A stretch of DNA of 64,000 bases from Afipia birgiae 34632 (lineage in GTDB: Bacteria; Pseudomonadota; Alphaproteobacteria; Rhizobiales; Xanthobacteraceae): positions 765,212-829,211 of the forward strand of contig NZ_HG326653.1 in the NCBI RefSeq assembly GCF_000308295.2, given 5' to 3'. Positions 37,237 to 45,897 of this stretch are shown one piece after another. Numbering within the stretch: position 1 is the stretch's first letter; each line of letters begins with the position of its first letter. Made by a program: the position numbers and the translations under genes. Below the pieces are notes generated by a model, which saw only the letters and a program-made list of their open reading frames with translations, was not told the DNA's origin and did no database searches.

Positions 37237-40200
37237 ATGAACATCATGCTTTCCGTCGCCGGCGAGCCCGCGGCGACGTCTCCGCTTGCGTCCAACGCCA
37301 ACTCTGCCACCGCGATCCTGGCGGCCGCCAATCTTCTCCTTCCTCATCTTGAACGCGGCGCGCGGATCGACGCTGCCATCTTGCGCACCGCGCTCGAGAC
37401 AGCCTTCGCCGCATCGGACACGTCCGGCGCCTGGACGTGGAAAGCGGCTTATGAAGCCTGCGAGGTCGCAACTGTCCTCTTCTTGCACAAATACGGAAAG
37501 GCCCTGTTCCGCAAATCCGCATCGCCGGCAGCGCGGCTTTCCGTCTTGTCGAAAATCCTTGGCTTGCTGCCGACACATACCCGTCGCTCCGAGGAATCGC
37601 AGGCGCTTCAGCAATTCTCGACGCCGATCCCATTGGGTCTCGCCGCGCTCACGGCCGCGTCGGTTGCGCCGACCGACCGCGTGCTGGAACCTTCGGCCGG
37701 CACCGGCCTGCTCGCCATCCTGGCATCGACGGCCGGTGGTTCGCTGATCCTCAACGAACTGGCCGAGGTCCGCGCCGATCTTCTCTCATCCCTCTTTCCG
37801 GCCTTGCATATCACGCGCTTTGACGCCGCGCAGATCGACGATCACCTCGATCGCGCGGTCGTTCCGTCCGTTGTGCTGATGAACCCGCCGTTCTCAGCCA
37901 TGGCCAACGTCGCCGGCCGTGTTGCCGAGGCCGGGTTTCGCCATATCGCATCGGCGCTGAACCGGCTCGCGCCCGGTGGCCGCCTGGTCGCGATCACCGG
38001 CGCCAACGTCGGACCAGACTTACCGGACTGGCGTGATGCCTTTGTGCGTTTGCAGGAGCGCGGCACCGTCGTCTTCTCTGCCGCCATCGCGGGCTCCGTC
38101 TATGCCAAGCACGGAACGACGTTTCCGACGCGGTTGACCGTCATCGACAAGGCTCCCGCTGCCGACCCGACCGTGCTGCCAGCATCGGCCGGCTCGGCTC
38201 CCGACGTCGCGACGCTGCTCGGTTGGATCGCGCGCGACATGCCGGCCCGTCCGCCCGTCGCCTTGCCGACGATCTCCGCGTCGGTCGCGGTCGCCCCGCC
38301 GAAATCCGTTCACGGCTATCTCGCCCGCGCGGCGGCCTCGCGTCCGTCCGCATCGGTCGCCGCTGATCCCGCAGGTGTCGCGCTCGCCTATGAGACCGTG
38401 GACTGGACGCCTGCCGAGGGCGCGCATCTGACCGATGCGATTTATGAAGAATACGGATTGCAGTCGATCCGTATCCCCGGTGCGCAGGCGCACCCGACCA
38501 AGCTCGTGCAATCCGCCGCGATGGCGAGCATCGCGCCGCCGAAGCCGAACTATCGGCCGACCCTGCCGGCGAACATCCTTGGCCTGCTATCCGATGCCCA
38601 GCTCGAAACGGTGATCTATGCCGGCGAGGCACATAGCGATTACCTCGCCGGATCGTGGACGGCCGACGAGACCTTCGACTTCGTGAAGGCCGCACCCGCC
38701 GACGCGCCCGACACCATTCGCTTCCGCCGCGGCTTCATGCTCGGCGACGGCACCGGCGCAGGGAAAGGTCGCCAGTCGGCCGGCATCATCCTCGACAACT
38801 GGCTCCAGGGCCGCCGCAAGGCCGTCTGGATCTCCAAGTCCGACAAGCTGATCGAGGACGCGCAGCGCGATTGGTCCGCGCTCGGCATGGAGCGCCTGCT
38901 GGTCACACCACTATCGCGCTTCCCGCAAGGCAAGCCCATCGCACTGTCGGAAGGCATCCTATTTGCAACCTACGCCACGCTGCGCTCCGACGACCGTGGC
39001 GAGAAGGTTTCGCGCGTCCGGCAGATCGTCGAATGGTTGGGCTCCGATTTCGACGGAGTGATCATTTTCGACGAGAGCCACGCGATGCAGAACGCCGGCG
39101 GCGGCAAGGGAGACCGGGGCGACGTCGCCCCCTCGCAGCAAGGGCGCGCCGGCCTGCGGCTTCAGCACGCCCTGCCGAATGCCCGTGTCGTCTATGTATC
39201 CGCCACCGGCGCAACCACCGTCCATAATCTCGCCTATGCTCAACGGCTCGGCCTCTGGGGCGGCGATGATTTCCCGTTCGCCACGCGCGCCGAATTCGTG
39301 GAGGCGATCGAAGACGGCGGCGTCGCGGCGATGGAGGTGCTGGCCCGCGACCTGCGCTCGCTCGGACTCTATACCGCCCGCTCGCTCTCCTACGACGGCG
39401 TGGAATACGAACTGGTCGAACACCAGCTCACCGACGAACAGCGCCGCATCTACGATGCCTATGCCGGCGCGTTCGCCATCATCCACAACCACCTCGACGC
39501 GGCGATGGAGGCCGCCAACATCACCGGCTCTACCGGGACGTTGAACCGGCAGGCGAAGTCCGCCGCCCGCTCGGCTTTCGAATCCGCGAAACAGCGCTTC
39601 TTCGGGCATCTGCTGACGTCGATGAAGACGCCGGCCCTGATCGGCTCCATCGAGCGCGACCTTGCGGCTGGCCATGCTGCTGTCGTGCAGATCGTGTCGA
39701 CCGGCGAAGCCCTCATGGAACGCCGCCTGGCCGAAATCCCGACAGACGAGTGGAACGACGTGCGCGTCGACATCACGCCGCGCGAATACGTTCTCGACTA
39801 TCTCGCCCACTCCTTCCCGGTGCAGCTCTACGAGCCGTTCACCGATGGCGAAGGCAATCTGTCATCCCGCCCGGTCTATCGCGACGGGCAGCCGGTCGAG
39901 AGCCGCGAAGCCGTCGCGCGCCGCGACGAGCTGATCGAACGCCTTGCTTCGCTTCCGCCTGTGCCGGGCGCGCTCGACCAGATCGTTCAACGCTTCGGCA
40001 CCGACATGGTGTCCGAGGTGACGGGCCGCTCGCGGCGGATCGTCAAAAAGGGTGAGCGTCTGGCCGTGGAGAACCGCGCACCATCGGCGAACCTCGCCGA
40101 GACGGCCGCCTTCATGGACGATTTGAAGCGCATCCTCGTCTTCTCGGACGCGGGTGGCACCGGCCGCAGCTACCATGCGGAATTGTCGGCGAAGAACCAG

Positions 40201-41565
40201 CGGCTGCGCGTGCATTACCTGCTCGAACCGGGCTGGAAGGCCGACGCGGCGATCCAGGGGCTCGGCCGCACCAACCGGACGAACCAGGCGCAGCCGCCGC
40301 TCTTCCGTCCGATCGCGACCGACGTGAAAGCGGAAAAGCGCTTCCTCAGCACGATCGCGCGCCGGCTCGATACGCTCGGCGCGATCACGCGCGGACAGCG
40401 GCAGACCGGCGGCCAGGGCCTGTTCCGGCCCGAGGACAATCTGGAATCCTGCTACGCGCGCGACGCGCTGCGCCAGCTCTACCTCCTGATCGTGCGCGGC
40501 AAGATCGCGGGCTGCTCGCTGCACCGCTTCGAAACCGCCACCGGCCTCAAGCTGATGGATGATAACGGCATCAAGGACGAGCTGCCGCCGATCACCACGT
40601 TTCTCAATCGGCTGCTGGCCCTCACTATTGAATTGCAGGGTATCCTCTTCACCGCGTTCGAACAGCTTCTTGACGCGAAGGTGTCGGGCGCGATTGCCAG
40701 CGGCATCTATGACGTCGGCCTCGAAACGCTGACGGCGGAGAGCTTCGTCGTCACCGATCGCACGACGATCTACACCCACCCGGCATCGGGCGCGCAGACC
40801 CGGCTGCTGACCATCACCCAGCGCGAACGTAACCGTCCGCTGTCGCTCGACGACGCGCTCTGCTGGCTTGATGATCGTGGAGCGAAGCTGCTCGTCAACG
40901 AGCGGTCCGGGCGCGCCGCCGTGCAGATTCCTGCACCGTCGCTGATGCTCGACGATGGCGAGATCGAGCGCCGCGTTCGGCTGATCCGGCCGATGGAGCA
41001 TCACCACGCTTCGTTGAAGTCGATGGCGGAAAGCCATTGGCAGGAGGCAGATCGCGACACCTTCGCCACGGCCTGGTCAAGTGAACTCGCCGATGTGCCC
41101 ACCTTCACGGAAAGCGCGATCCACATCGTCGCTGGATTATTGTTGCCGGTGTGGAAGCGCCTGCCGAACGAGTCGACCCGCGTGTACCGGCTTCAGACCG
41201 ACGATGGCGAGCGCATCATCGGCCGCCGCGTTTCTCCGGCCTGGGCCGCGAACGCCGCGTCGACCGGCACGACCAGCTTGTCGGCAGACGACGCCTATGC
41301 CGCGCTGATCGACGGGCGGACGATCCTCGACCTTGCCGAAGGTCTTCAGCTCCGCCGCGTGCGCGTCATGGGCGCGAGCCGTATCGAGCTGTCCGGCTTC
41401 ACCGAGGCAATGCGCGACCGCCTTCGCGCGTATGGTCTCTTCACCGAGATCATCTCCTGGTCGCTTCGGTTCTTCGTGCCGATCGACAGCACGGGGCCGA
41501 CGGTGCTCGGAAAGCTGCTCGACACCTATCCGGTGGCGCGCATCGGTGAGCGCGAGGCAGCCTGA
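37237..41565 (+). CDS. N6-methylase / strawberry-notch helicase fusion, 1442 aa
   Basis: Large ICE/plasmid protein with two enzymatic parts. Residues about 130-290 are a class I methyltransferase-like domain with LEPSAGTGLLAILA and the catalytic MNPPF (residues 215-219) of adenine methylases. Residues about 490-1090 are a strawberry-notch type superfamily 2 helicase: nucleotide loop GDGTGAGKGRQSA (near residue 503), DESH box (612-615), SATGATTVHN and LGRTNRTNQAQPP as late motifs. Related proteins occur in many conjugative elements and may protect or remodel incoming DNA; the role is not established. It abuts the Toprim gene by TGATG overlap. Confidence 0.88.
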   Translation: MNIMLSVAGEPAATSPLASNANSATAILAAANLLLPHLERGARIDAAILRTALETAFAASDTSGAWTWKAAYEACEVATVLFLHKYGKALFRKSASPAARLSVLSKILGLLPTHTRRSEESQALQQFSTPIPLGLAALTAASVAPTDRVLEPSAGTGLLAILASTAGGSLILNELAEVRADLLSSLFPALHITRFDAAQIDDHLDRAVVPSVVLMNPPFSAMANVAGRVAEAGFRHIASALNRLAPGGRLVAITGANVGPDLPDWRDAFVRLQERGTVVFSAAIAGSVYAKHGTTFPTRLTVIDKAPAADPTVLPASAGSAPDVATLLGWIARDMPARPPVALPTISASVAVAPPKSVHGYLARAAASRPSASVAADPAGVALAYETVDWTPAEGAHLTDAIYEEYGLQSIRIPGAQAHPTKLVQSAAMASIAPPKPNYRPTLPANILGLLSDAQLETVIYAGEAHSDYLAGSWTADETFDFVKAAPADAPDTIRFRRGFMLGDGTGAGKGRQSAGIILDNWLQGRRKAVWISKSDKLIEDAQRDWSALGMERLLVTPLSRFPQGKPIALSEGILFATYATLRSDDRGEKVSRVRQIVEWLGSDFDGVIIFDESHAMQNAGGGKGDRGDVAPSQQGRAGLRLQHALPNARVVYVSATGATTVHNLAYAQRLGLWGGDDFPFATRAEFVEAIEDGGVAAMEVLARDLRSLGLYTARSLSYDGVEYELVEHQLTDEQRRIYDAYAGAFAIIHNHLDAAMEAANITGSTGTLNRQAKSAARSAFESAKQRFFGHLLTSMKTPALIGSIERDLAAGHAAVVQIVSTGEALMERRLAEIPTDEWNDVRVDITPREYVLDYLAHSFPVQLYEPFTDGEGNLSSRPVYRDGQPVESREAVARRDELIERLASLPPVPGALDQIVQRFGTDMVSEVTGRSRRIVKKGERLAVENRAPSANLAETAAFMDDLKRILVFSDAGGTGRSYHAELSAKNQRLRVHYLLEPGWKADAAIQGLGRTNRTNQAQPPLFRPIATDVKAEKRFLSTIARRLDTLGAITRGQRQTGGQGLFRPEDNLESCYARDALRQLYLLIVRGKIAGCSLHRFETATGLKLMDDNGIKDELPPITTFLNRLLALTIELQGILFTAFEQLLDAKVSGAIASGIYDVGLETLTAESFVVTDRTTIYTHPASGAQTRLLTITQRERNRPLSLDDALCWLDDRGAKLLVNERSGRAAVQIPAPSLMLDDGEIERRVRLIRPMEHHHASLKSMAESHWQEADRDTFATAWSSELADVPTFTESAIHIVAGLLLPVWKRLPNESTRVYRLQTDDGERIIGRRVSPAWAANAASTGTTSLSADDAYAALIDGRTILDLAEGLQLRRVRVMGASRIELSGFTEAMRDRLRAYGLFTEIISWSLRFFVPIDSTGPTVLGKLLDTYPVARIGEREAA

Positions 41566-42623
41566 TGCCCCGTCACGATGCCGCAGAACTTGCACACCGC
41601 CTTGGCCGGCAGGCCGAGGCGGTGTGCCGTCACTATCTGTCCGCCGGACGCCGTCAGGGCAATTACTGGCAGGTCGGAGATGTGCGCAACACGCCGGGCC
41701 GCTCGATGTTCGTGCGGTTGAAGGATTCGCCGAAAGGTCCGGCCGGCAAATGGACCGATGCCGCGGCGCCGGGCGAGCATGGCGATCTGCTCGACGTGAT
41801 CCGCGAAAGTTGCGGCCTTGTCGACTTCAAGGATGTGGCCGAGGAAGCGCGCCGATTCCTCGCGCTCCCGCATCCCGAACCGGAAAGGACCAGGACACCG
41901 ACCGGCAGACGGTCCACCAGCGCCGGTTCGCCCGAAGCGGCGCGGCGGCTCTTTGCCATGTCGCAGCCGATCGGCGGAACCCTCGTCGAAGCGGTTTTGC
42001 GCAAACGCGGCATTACGGCTTTGCACGAAACCGGCGCGCTTCACTTCCATCCACGTTGCTACTACCGGCCGGACGAGCATAGCCCGACCGAAACCTGGCC
42101 CGCGATGATCGCTGCCGTCACCGACCTCTCGGGCAAGCTGACCGGCGCACACCGCACCTGGCTCGACCCCGGCGGCTTCAGCGAGGCCAATCTCGGCCGT
42201 GCCCCGATCGAGACGCCGCGGCGTGCGATGGGGGACCTCCTCGGCCATGCCGTGCGCTTCGGCGTGGGCGGCGAGGTGATGGCGGCCGGCGAAGGCATCG
42301 AGACGACATTGTCCGTCCGATCGGTCCTGACGCAGATGCCGTCGATGGCGGCGCTCTCGGCCGCGCACCTCTCGGCCATCCTGTTCCCGCGGATGCTGCG
42401 GCGACTCTACGTCGCGCGCGACAACGATCCGGCCGGCGACAGGGCGATGACCGTGCTGATCGAGCGCGCCAGCGCCGTCGGGATCGAGACGATCGTGCTC
42501 ACGCCACGGCTCGGGGACTTCAACGAGGATCTCCGGCTGCTCGGCCTCGACGTCCTTGCGGCCCATCTGCGTCTTCAGGTCGGCTCGGAGGACGTCGCCC
42601 GCTTCATGTCCCTGGCGGCCTGA
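41565..42623 (+). CDS. Toprim-domain DNA primase-like protein
   Basis: 352 residues. The N-terminal half has a CHC2-like region without the zinc cysteines (NYWQVGDVRNTPGRSMFVRL, GKWTDAAAPGEHGDLLDVI). The C-terminal half is a Toprim domain with Glu in MAAGEGIET and Asp-x-Asp in RDNDPAGDRAM. Such proteins are plasmid and phage primases or helicase-primase partners and could make primers on the transferred strand. Its ATG overlaps the stop of the preceding helicase gene by one base, so the two are coupled. Confidence 0.85.
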   Translation: MPRHDAAELAHRLGRQAEAVCRHYLSAGRRQGNYWQVGDVRNTPGRSMFVRLKDSPKGPAGKWTDAAAPGEHGDLLDVIRESCGLVDFKDVAEEARRFLALPHPEPERTRTPTGRRSTSAGSPEAARRLFAMSQPIGGTLVEAVLRKRGITALHETGALHFHPRCYYRPDEHSPTETWPAMIAAVTDLSGKLTGAHRTWLDPGGFSEANLGRAPIETPRRAMGDLLGHAVRFGVGGEVMAAGEGIETTLSVRSVLTQMPSMAALSAAHLSAILFPRMLRRLYVARDNDPAGDRAMTVLIERASAVGIETIVLTPRLGDFNEDLRLLGLDVLAAHLRLQVGSEDVARFMSLAA

Positions 42624-42947
42624 TCGACTGGCAAGGGAAGGTGCGACAGCGGGGTGCGTGAGAGGCTGCGATCATGGCGCGAGACCTTCGGGGTCGAGAG
42701 GCCACACCCACGGCCTTCTGAGAGGGCGATCGGGCGTCAGCCGGGCCGGACAGGCAATGCCTGCGGCCGACGATTTTCCGCCGCGTCCTACGGACGCTTT
42801 GCATCGCGAGGCAAAATCGCCGGCCTCCAGCATCCTCCACGGCGTTCCGGCCCTTCGCTTCGCTGCGGGTGCAGGTCCGGCCCGCCCGCCGCCTTCGTCG
42901 CCATGAAGGCCGCGATGGGCGCGGCCACACCGCGAAGGAAAGTCGCC
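42624..42947. other. Leader region before DUF2493 gene
   Basis: 324 bases, very GC-rich, no supported gene. It contains GGGGTCGAGAGGC (42688-42700), reminiscent of the GGTTCGAGAGAG leader motif, and several short GC inverted repeats. Confidence 0.35.
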
Positions 42948-43880
42948 ATGACCGACGAACACGACACCGCATACGAGCCACACCACGATTCCTCTCCGAC
43001 CGATCACCTGCTTCAGGAACTCCAGCTCTACGGCTACCGTCCCTTCGAAGACGAACCCGATCCGCGACCGCTTCCGGAAGGCCGCGTCATCGCCGGCAGC
43101 ATCGCCGACATCTTCGACGCCCTCGTGGTGGCGCTCGCTGACACCCGCCTCGAACCCGATCTGGAAGAATTGCTCTGGGGCACGGTCAACCTCTTCCATC
43201 GCGCCACCGACCGGATCGAACGCGAACTCGACGACAACGAAATCGCCCAGCGACGTCTCCAGCGCGAACAGGATGGCTCGGAGGTCAAGTCCGTCGAACT
43301 CGAACGCCTGACGGCACAGGGCCAGACCCTTCTCGAACGGCGCAACGCCTTCGAGCTGATGCGCGACCAGGCCGCCGAGCACTTCGAGCGCAACACCCAC
43401 TCGATCTGGCGGCCGCGCACCGGCTCAATGGTCAATCATCGCAACCTCACCGCCGCTCTGATCGACAGCCGGGATTTCCTCGCCGCCAAGCGGCGCTCGG
43501 AAAACGAGGTGCTCCTGCCTCCCGGTCCGAAGGTTGCCTTCACCGGCGGTCTCGATTTCAACGATCACCGCCTGATCTGGGCCAGGCTCGATCAGGTTCA
43601 CGTCAAGCATCCGGGCATGGTGCTGCTACACGGCGGAAGCCCGAAGGGCGCCGAACTCATTGCCGCCAAATGGGCCGACAACCGCAAGGTGCCGCAGATC
43701 GCCTTCAAGCCCGACTGGACCAAACACGGCAAGGCCGCCCCGTTCAAGCGCAACGACGCGATGCTCGATGTCCTGCCGGTCGGCGTCCTCGTCTTCCCCG
43801 GCAGCGGGATTCAAGAGAATCTCGGCGACAAGGCCCGGAAACTCGGCATCCCCGTCATGAAGTTCGACGGCGGCGCATAA
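42948..43880 (+). CDS. DUF2493 (SLOG-fold) protein
   Basis: 310-residue protein. The N-terminal 190 residues form a helical region including a likely coiled coil (DRIERELDDNEIAQRRLQRE). The C-terminal 120 residues are a DUF2493 domain of the SLOG nucleotide-binding fold: KVAFTGGLDFNDHRLIW, VLLHGGSPKGAELIAAKWA and the closing VLVFPGSGIQENLGDKARKLG. DUF2493 proteins are standard in alphaproteobacterial ICEs and may bind a nucleotide signal. GAAGGAAAG precedes the ATG. Confidence 0.82.
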   Translation: MTDEHDTAYEPHHDSSPTDHLLQELQLYGYRPFEDEPDPRPLPEGRVIAGSIADIFDALVVALADTRLEPDLEELLWGTVNLFHRATDRIERELDDNEIAQRRLQREQDGSEVKSVELERLTAQGQTLLERRNAFELMRDQAAEHFERNTHSIWRPRTGSMVNHRNLTAALIDSRDFLAAKRRSENEVLLPPGPKVAFTGGLDFNDHRLIWARLDQVHVKHPGMVLLHGGSPKGAELIAAKWADNRKVPQIAFKPDWTKHGKAAPFKRNDAMLDVLPVGVLVFPGSGIQENLGDKARKLGIPVMKFDGGA

Positions 43881-44042
43881 CGCGCCGCCGCCTCGCGGCG
43901 GCTATAATTGTCTTTACGAGAAAAACGCTCTCGTTCAGAATACATCAGCATTCTTGCAGTACCGGCGAAGCAGCATAGTCGCAGGCGGAGCGTATCTCCC
44001 GGCAGCCTGTCGTGATCCCCAACCGTTTGCACGGAGGTTTTC

Positions 44043-44459
44043 ATGACGCTGATCCTGCTCGCCATCTCCCTGACGATCGCGTTTTGTGTGCTCGCCTACA
44101 ATCTCGCGATCTACGCCTTGCCCTTCGCGGCCGGTTTGACCGCGTTTCAATATGCCTATGCGGCCGATGCAAGTTTTCTCATGTCGGGCCTTGCCGCTAT
44201 CGGCGCGGCGCTCGGCTCGACCGCATTGGTCATCGCCGTCGTCGGTTTCGCGAAAAACCCGGCTCTGCGTCTTATCGCGCTGGCGATCTTCGCCATTCCC
44301 GCCGTGATCGCCGGCTATACGGTTGTCCACGGCATCGCCAAGCACATGATCGACGGAGGTCTCGTCCTCAATCTGCTGTGCGGCGCTGGCGGTCTATTCA
44401 TCGGCATCGCGGCGATGCTCAACCTCTACGCGGTCGGAACAGCCGTCCTTTCGCGCTGA
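44043..44459 (+). CDS. Small membrane protein, 138 aa
   Basis: Four predicted membrane helices (about residues 4-30, 45-68, 75-98, 108-133), no charged catalytic pattern. The ATG at 44043 follows GGAGG. No family recognised. The placement between DUF2493 and ssb is usual for small ICE-encoded membrane proteins, possibly linked to entry exclusion or transfer, but nothing in the sequence proves it. Confidence 0.65.
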   Translation: MTLILLAISLTIAFCVLAYNLAIYALPFAAGLTAFQYAYAADASFLMSGLAAIGAALGSTALVIAVVGFAKNPALRLIALAIFAIPAVIAGYTVVHGIAKHMIDGGLVLNLLCGAGGLFIGIAAMLNLYAVGTAVLSR

Positions 44460-45149
44460 GGCAACGGCCGCGATCCTCCGCTCCCGCGAGACATCCCGTA
44501 GGCTTTCGCCGCCAGCTTCCGGTATCCCGATCAGAACGAGATCGACAGTATCAGGAACGCGCTCGCCGGCGCGTTCGATCCGCATCGCCCATTTCGAAAA
44601 ACGCCGTCTGACAGCGAATCCCGCAGCCATGGCGATCACCGCGCACCGGGGCGGCCTGTCCCATATCGGCGTGGAAATAGCCGCGAACACCTTCATCATG
44701 CCTCATGCACATCCGCATGGATCTCCTCTTCGCGCTGATACGGTGGGGCAGCGCCACGCGCCTGAAACCCGATAGCTATACCGTCCTCGTTCCAGCCTGC
44801 CTTTTCCGCAAGGACGCATGAGGAGGCAAAGTGGGTTCTGAGTGCGTCCGCGTGGCGGATAGGCCTGATCGGGCGCTCTTGCCAGCAAGCACGATGGTTC
44901 GGCTGCGCGTCGTCTCCCGGCTTTCGAGAGGCGCCAATCCCTCCGACTGACTGATCCCCTAAGTCCGTTCTGTTTCCTCCGGCAACCCCCGCGGCTCCGG
45001 ACCGTGTTGGCGCTGAAGCGCCTGCCCGCACCACTCCGGGCCTTGGGGGTCAAGCTGCCGCCGAAGGCGTCAGTGCAGGAGTCTCCCGACGGCCTTGGCC
45101 GGGTCTCGTCGGAGGGAATGGCCCCTCCGCGAAGCAACGGAGACTTTCC
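44460..45149. other. 690-base region without supported gene
   Basis: Frames on either strand look like shadows or decayed sequence. The left part carries an inverted copy of the ssb 3' end (44501-44536). The right part is the ssb leader, with CCGACG...CGTCGG (about 45078-45107) able to form a hairpin before the ssb ribosome site (ACGGAG). Confidence 0.45.
44501..44536 (-). repeat. Inverted copy of the ssb stop-codon region
   Basis: 36 bases whose reverse complement is identical to 45546-45581, which spans the last codon and stop of ssb and the bases after it. The bases beyond show no clear ssb sequence, so only a fragment was copied or survives. Confidence 0.8.
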
Positions 45150-45551
45150 ATGCAGAACATCGTCATTCTCGCCGGCAACATTGGTCAGGCCCCTGAAACC
45201 CGCACCACCAACGGCGGCGCCAGCATCACCCACTTCACGCTCGCCACCTCGCGTCCCCGCTACTCGGAAGGCAGGGTCATCCGGGACGAGAAGGGCTACC
45301 GGGTCCAAGATACCGAATGGCACCGCATCACCGCCTTCAACGGCCTCGGCAAGACGATCCAGCAGCATTGCGAGAAGGGGATGAAGGTTCTGGTTCGCGG
45401 CCGCATCCACTACACGAAATGGACTGACCAGCAGGGCGTCGATCGCTACGGCTGCGAGATCATCGCCGAGACGGTGGATTTCCTGAGCCGGGCGAAGCAG
45501 ACCCTGAACGACGGCGATAACACCGTCGATGACGACGACATCCCGTTCTGA
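45150..45551 (+). CDS. ssb: Single-stranded DNA-binding protein
   Basis: 133-residue SSB with an OB fold: MQNIVILAGNIGQAPETR start, TRPRYSEG-like loop, TEWHRITAFNGLGKTIQQ and KGMKVLVRGRIHYTKWTD. The C-terminus is the acidic tip DDDDIPF, which recruits DNA-processing partners. ICE-borne SSBs coat the transferred strand in the recipient. CGGAG precedes the ATG. A copy of its stop region occurs inverted about 1 kb upstream. Confidence 0.95.
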   Translation: MQNIVILAGNIGQAPETRTTNGGASITHFTLATSRPRYSEGRVIRDEKGYRVQDTEWHRITAFNGLGKTIQQHCEKGMKVLVRGRIHYTKWTDQQGVDRYGCEIIAETVDFLSRAKQTLNDGDNTVDDDDIPF

Positions 45552-45705
45552 TCGGGATACCGGAAGCTGGCGGCGAAAGCCGCCGGGATTTTACATGTTC
45601 GCGGGGAACTGGAAGCTCAGCCAATGCCGTGATCCCGATACAGCGATGGCGTCTCCTCTCCACAAGCCATCAGGATCGGCTCCATCGCCGTCACTGAAGT
45701 CTCGC

Positions 45706-45894
45706 TCACCGAATCGCCCGACGTTCCGCCAGCTTGGTTTCACGTCGACGGCGCTCGGCCAGAATCTGCCGACGCTTGTGGTCGGTGAGCTTGCGCCACT
45801 GGCGGATTTCTTCCGTCGTGCGCAAGCACCCAACGCACAGGTTCGCCTTCCGATCGGACTTGCAGATATCAAGACAAGGCGACGCGATTGCCAC
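45706..45894 (-). CDS. DUF1289 small Cys-rich protein
   Basis: 62-residue DUF1289 protein with the family signature SPCLDIC...CVGCLRTTEEIRQW (Cys-x3-Cys-x10-Cys-x2-Cys), which probably binds a metal or iron-sulphur centre. It starts three bases after the end of the ATPase reading frame (45898), so it is the last gene of the metal operon. Function unknown; often found near metal or respiratory genes in alphaproteobacteria. Confidence 0.85.
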   Translation of the reverse strand: MAIASPCLDICKSDRKANLCVGCLRTTEEIRQWRKLTDHKRRQILAERRRRETKLAERRAIR

Positions 45895-45897
45895 GGC

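Noticed and set aside
36001-37614. 537-codon minus-strand frame
   Set aside because: It crosses several plus-strand genes and the strong terminator at 37093-37126, and has an Arg/Gly-rich shadow composition.
39862-41037. 391-codon minus-strand frame in the helicase gene
   Set aside because: Antisense to the strawberry-notch helicase domain, which is clearly coding.
44703-45410. Minus-strand frame of 235 codons overlapping ssb
   Set aside because: It is antisense to ssb in its upstream part and has no recognisable protein pattern.
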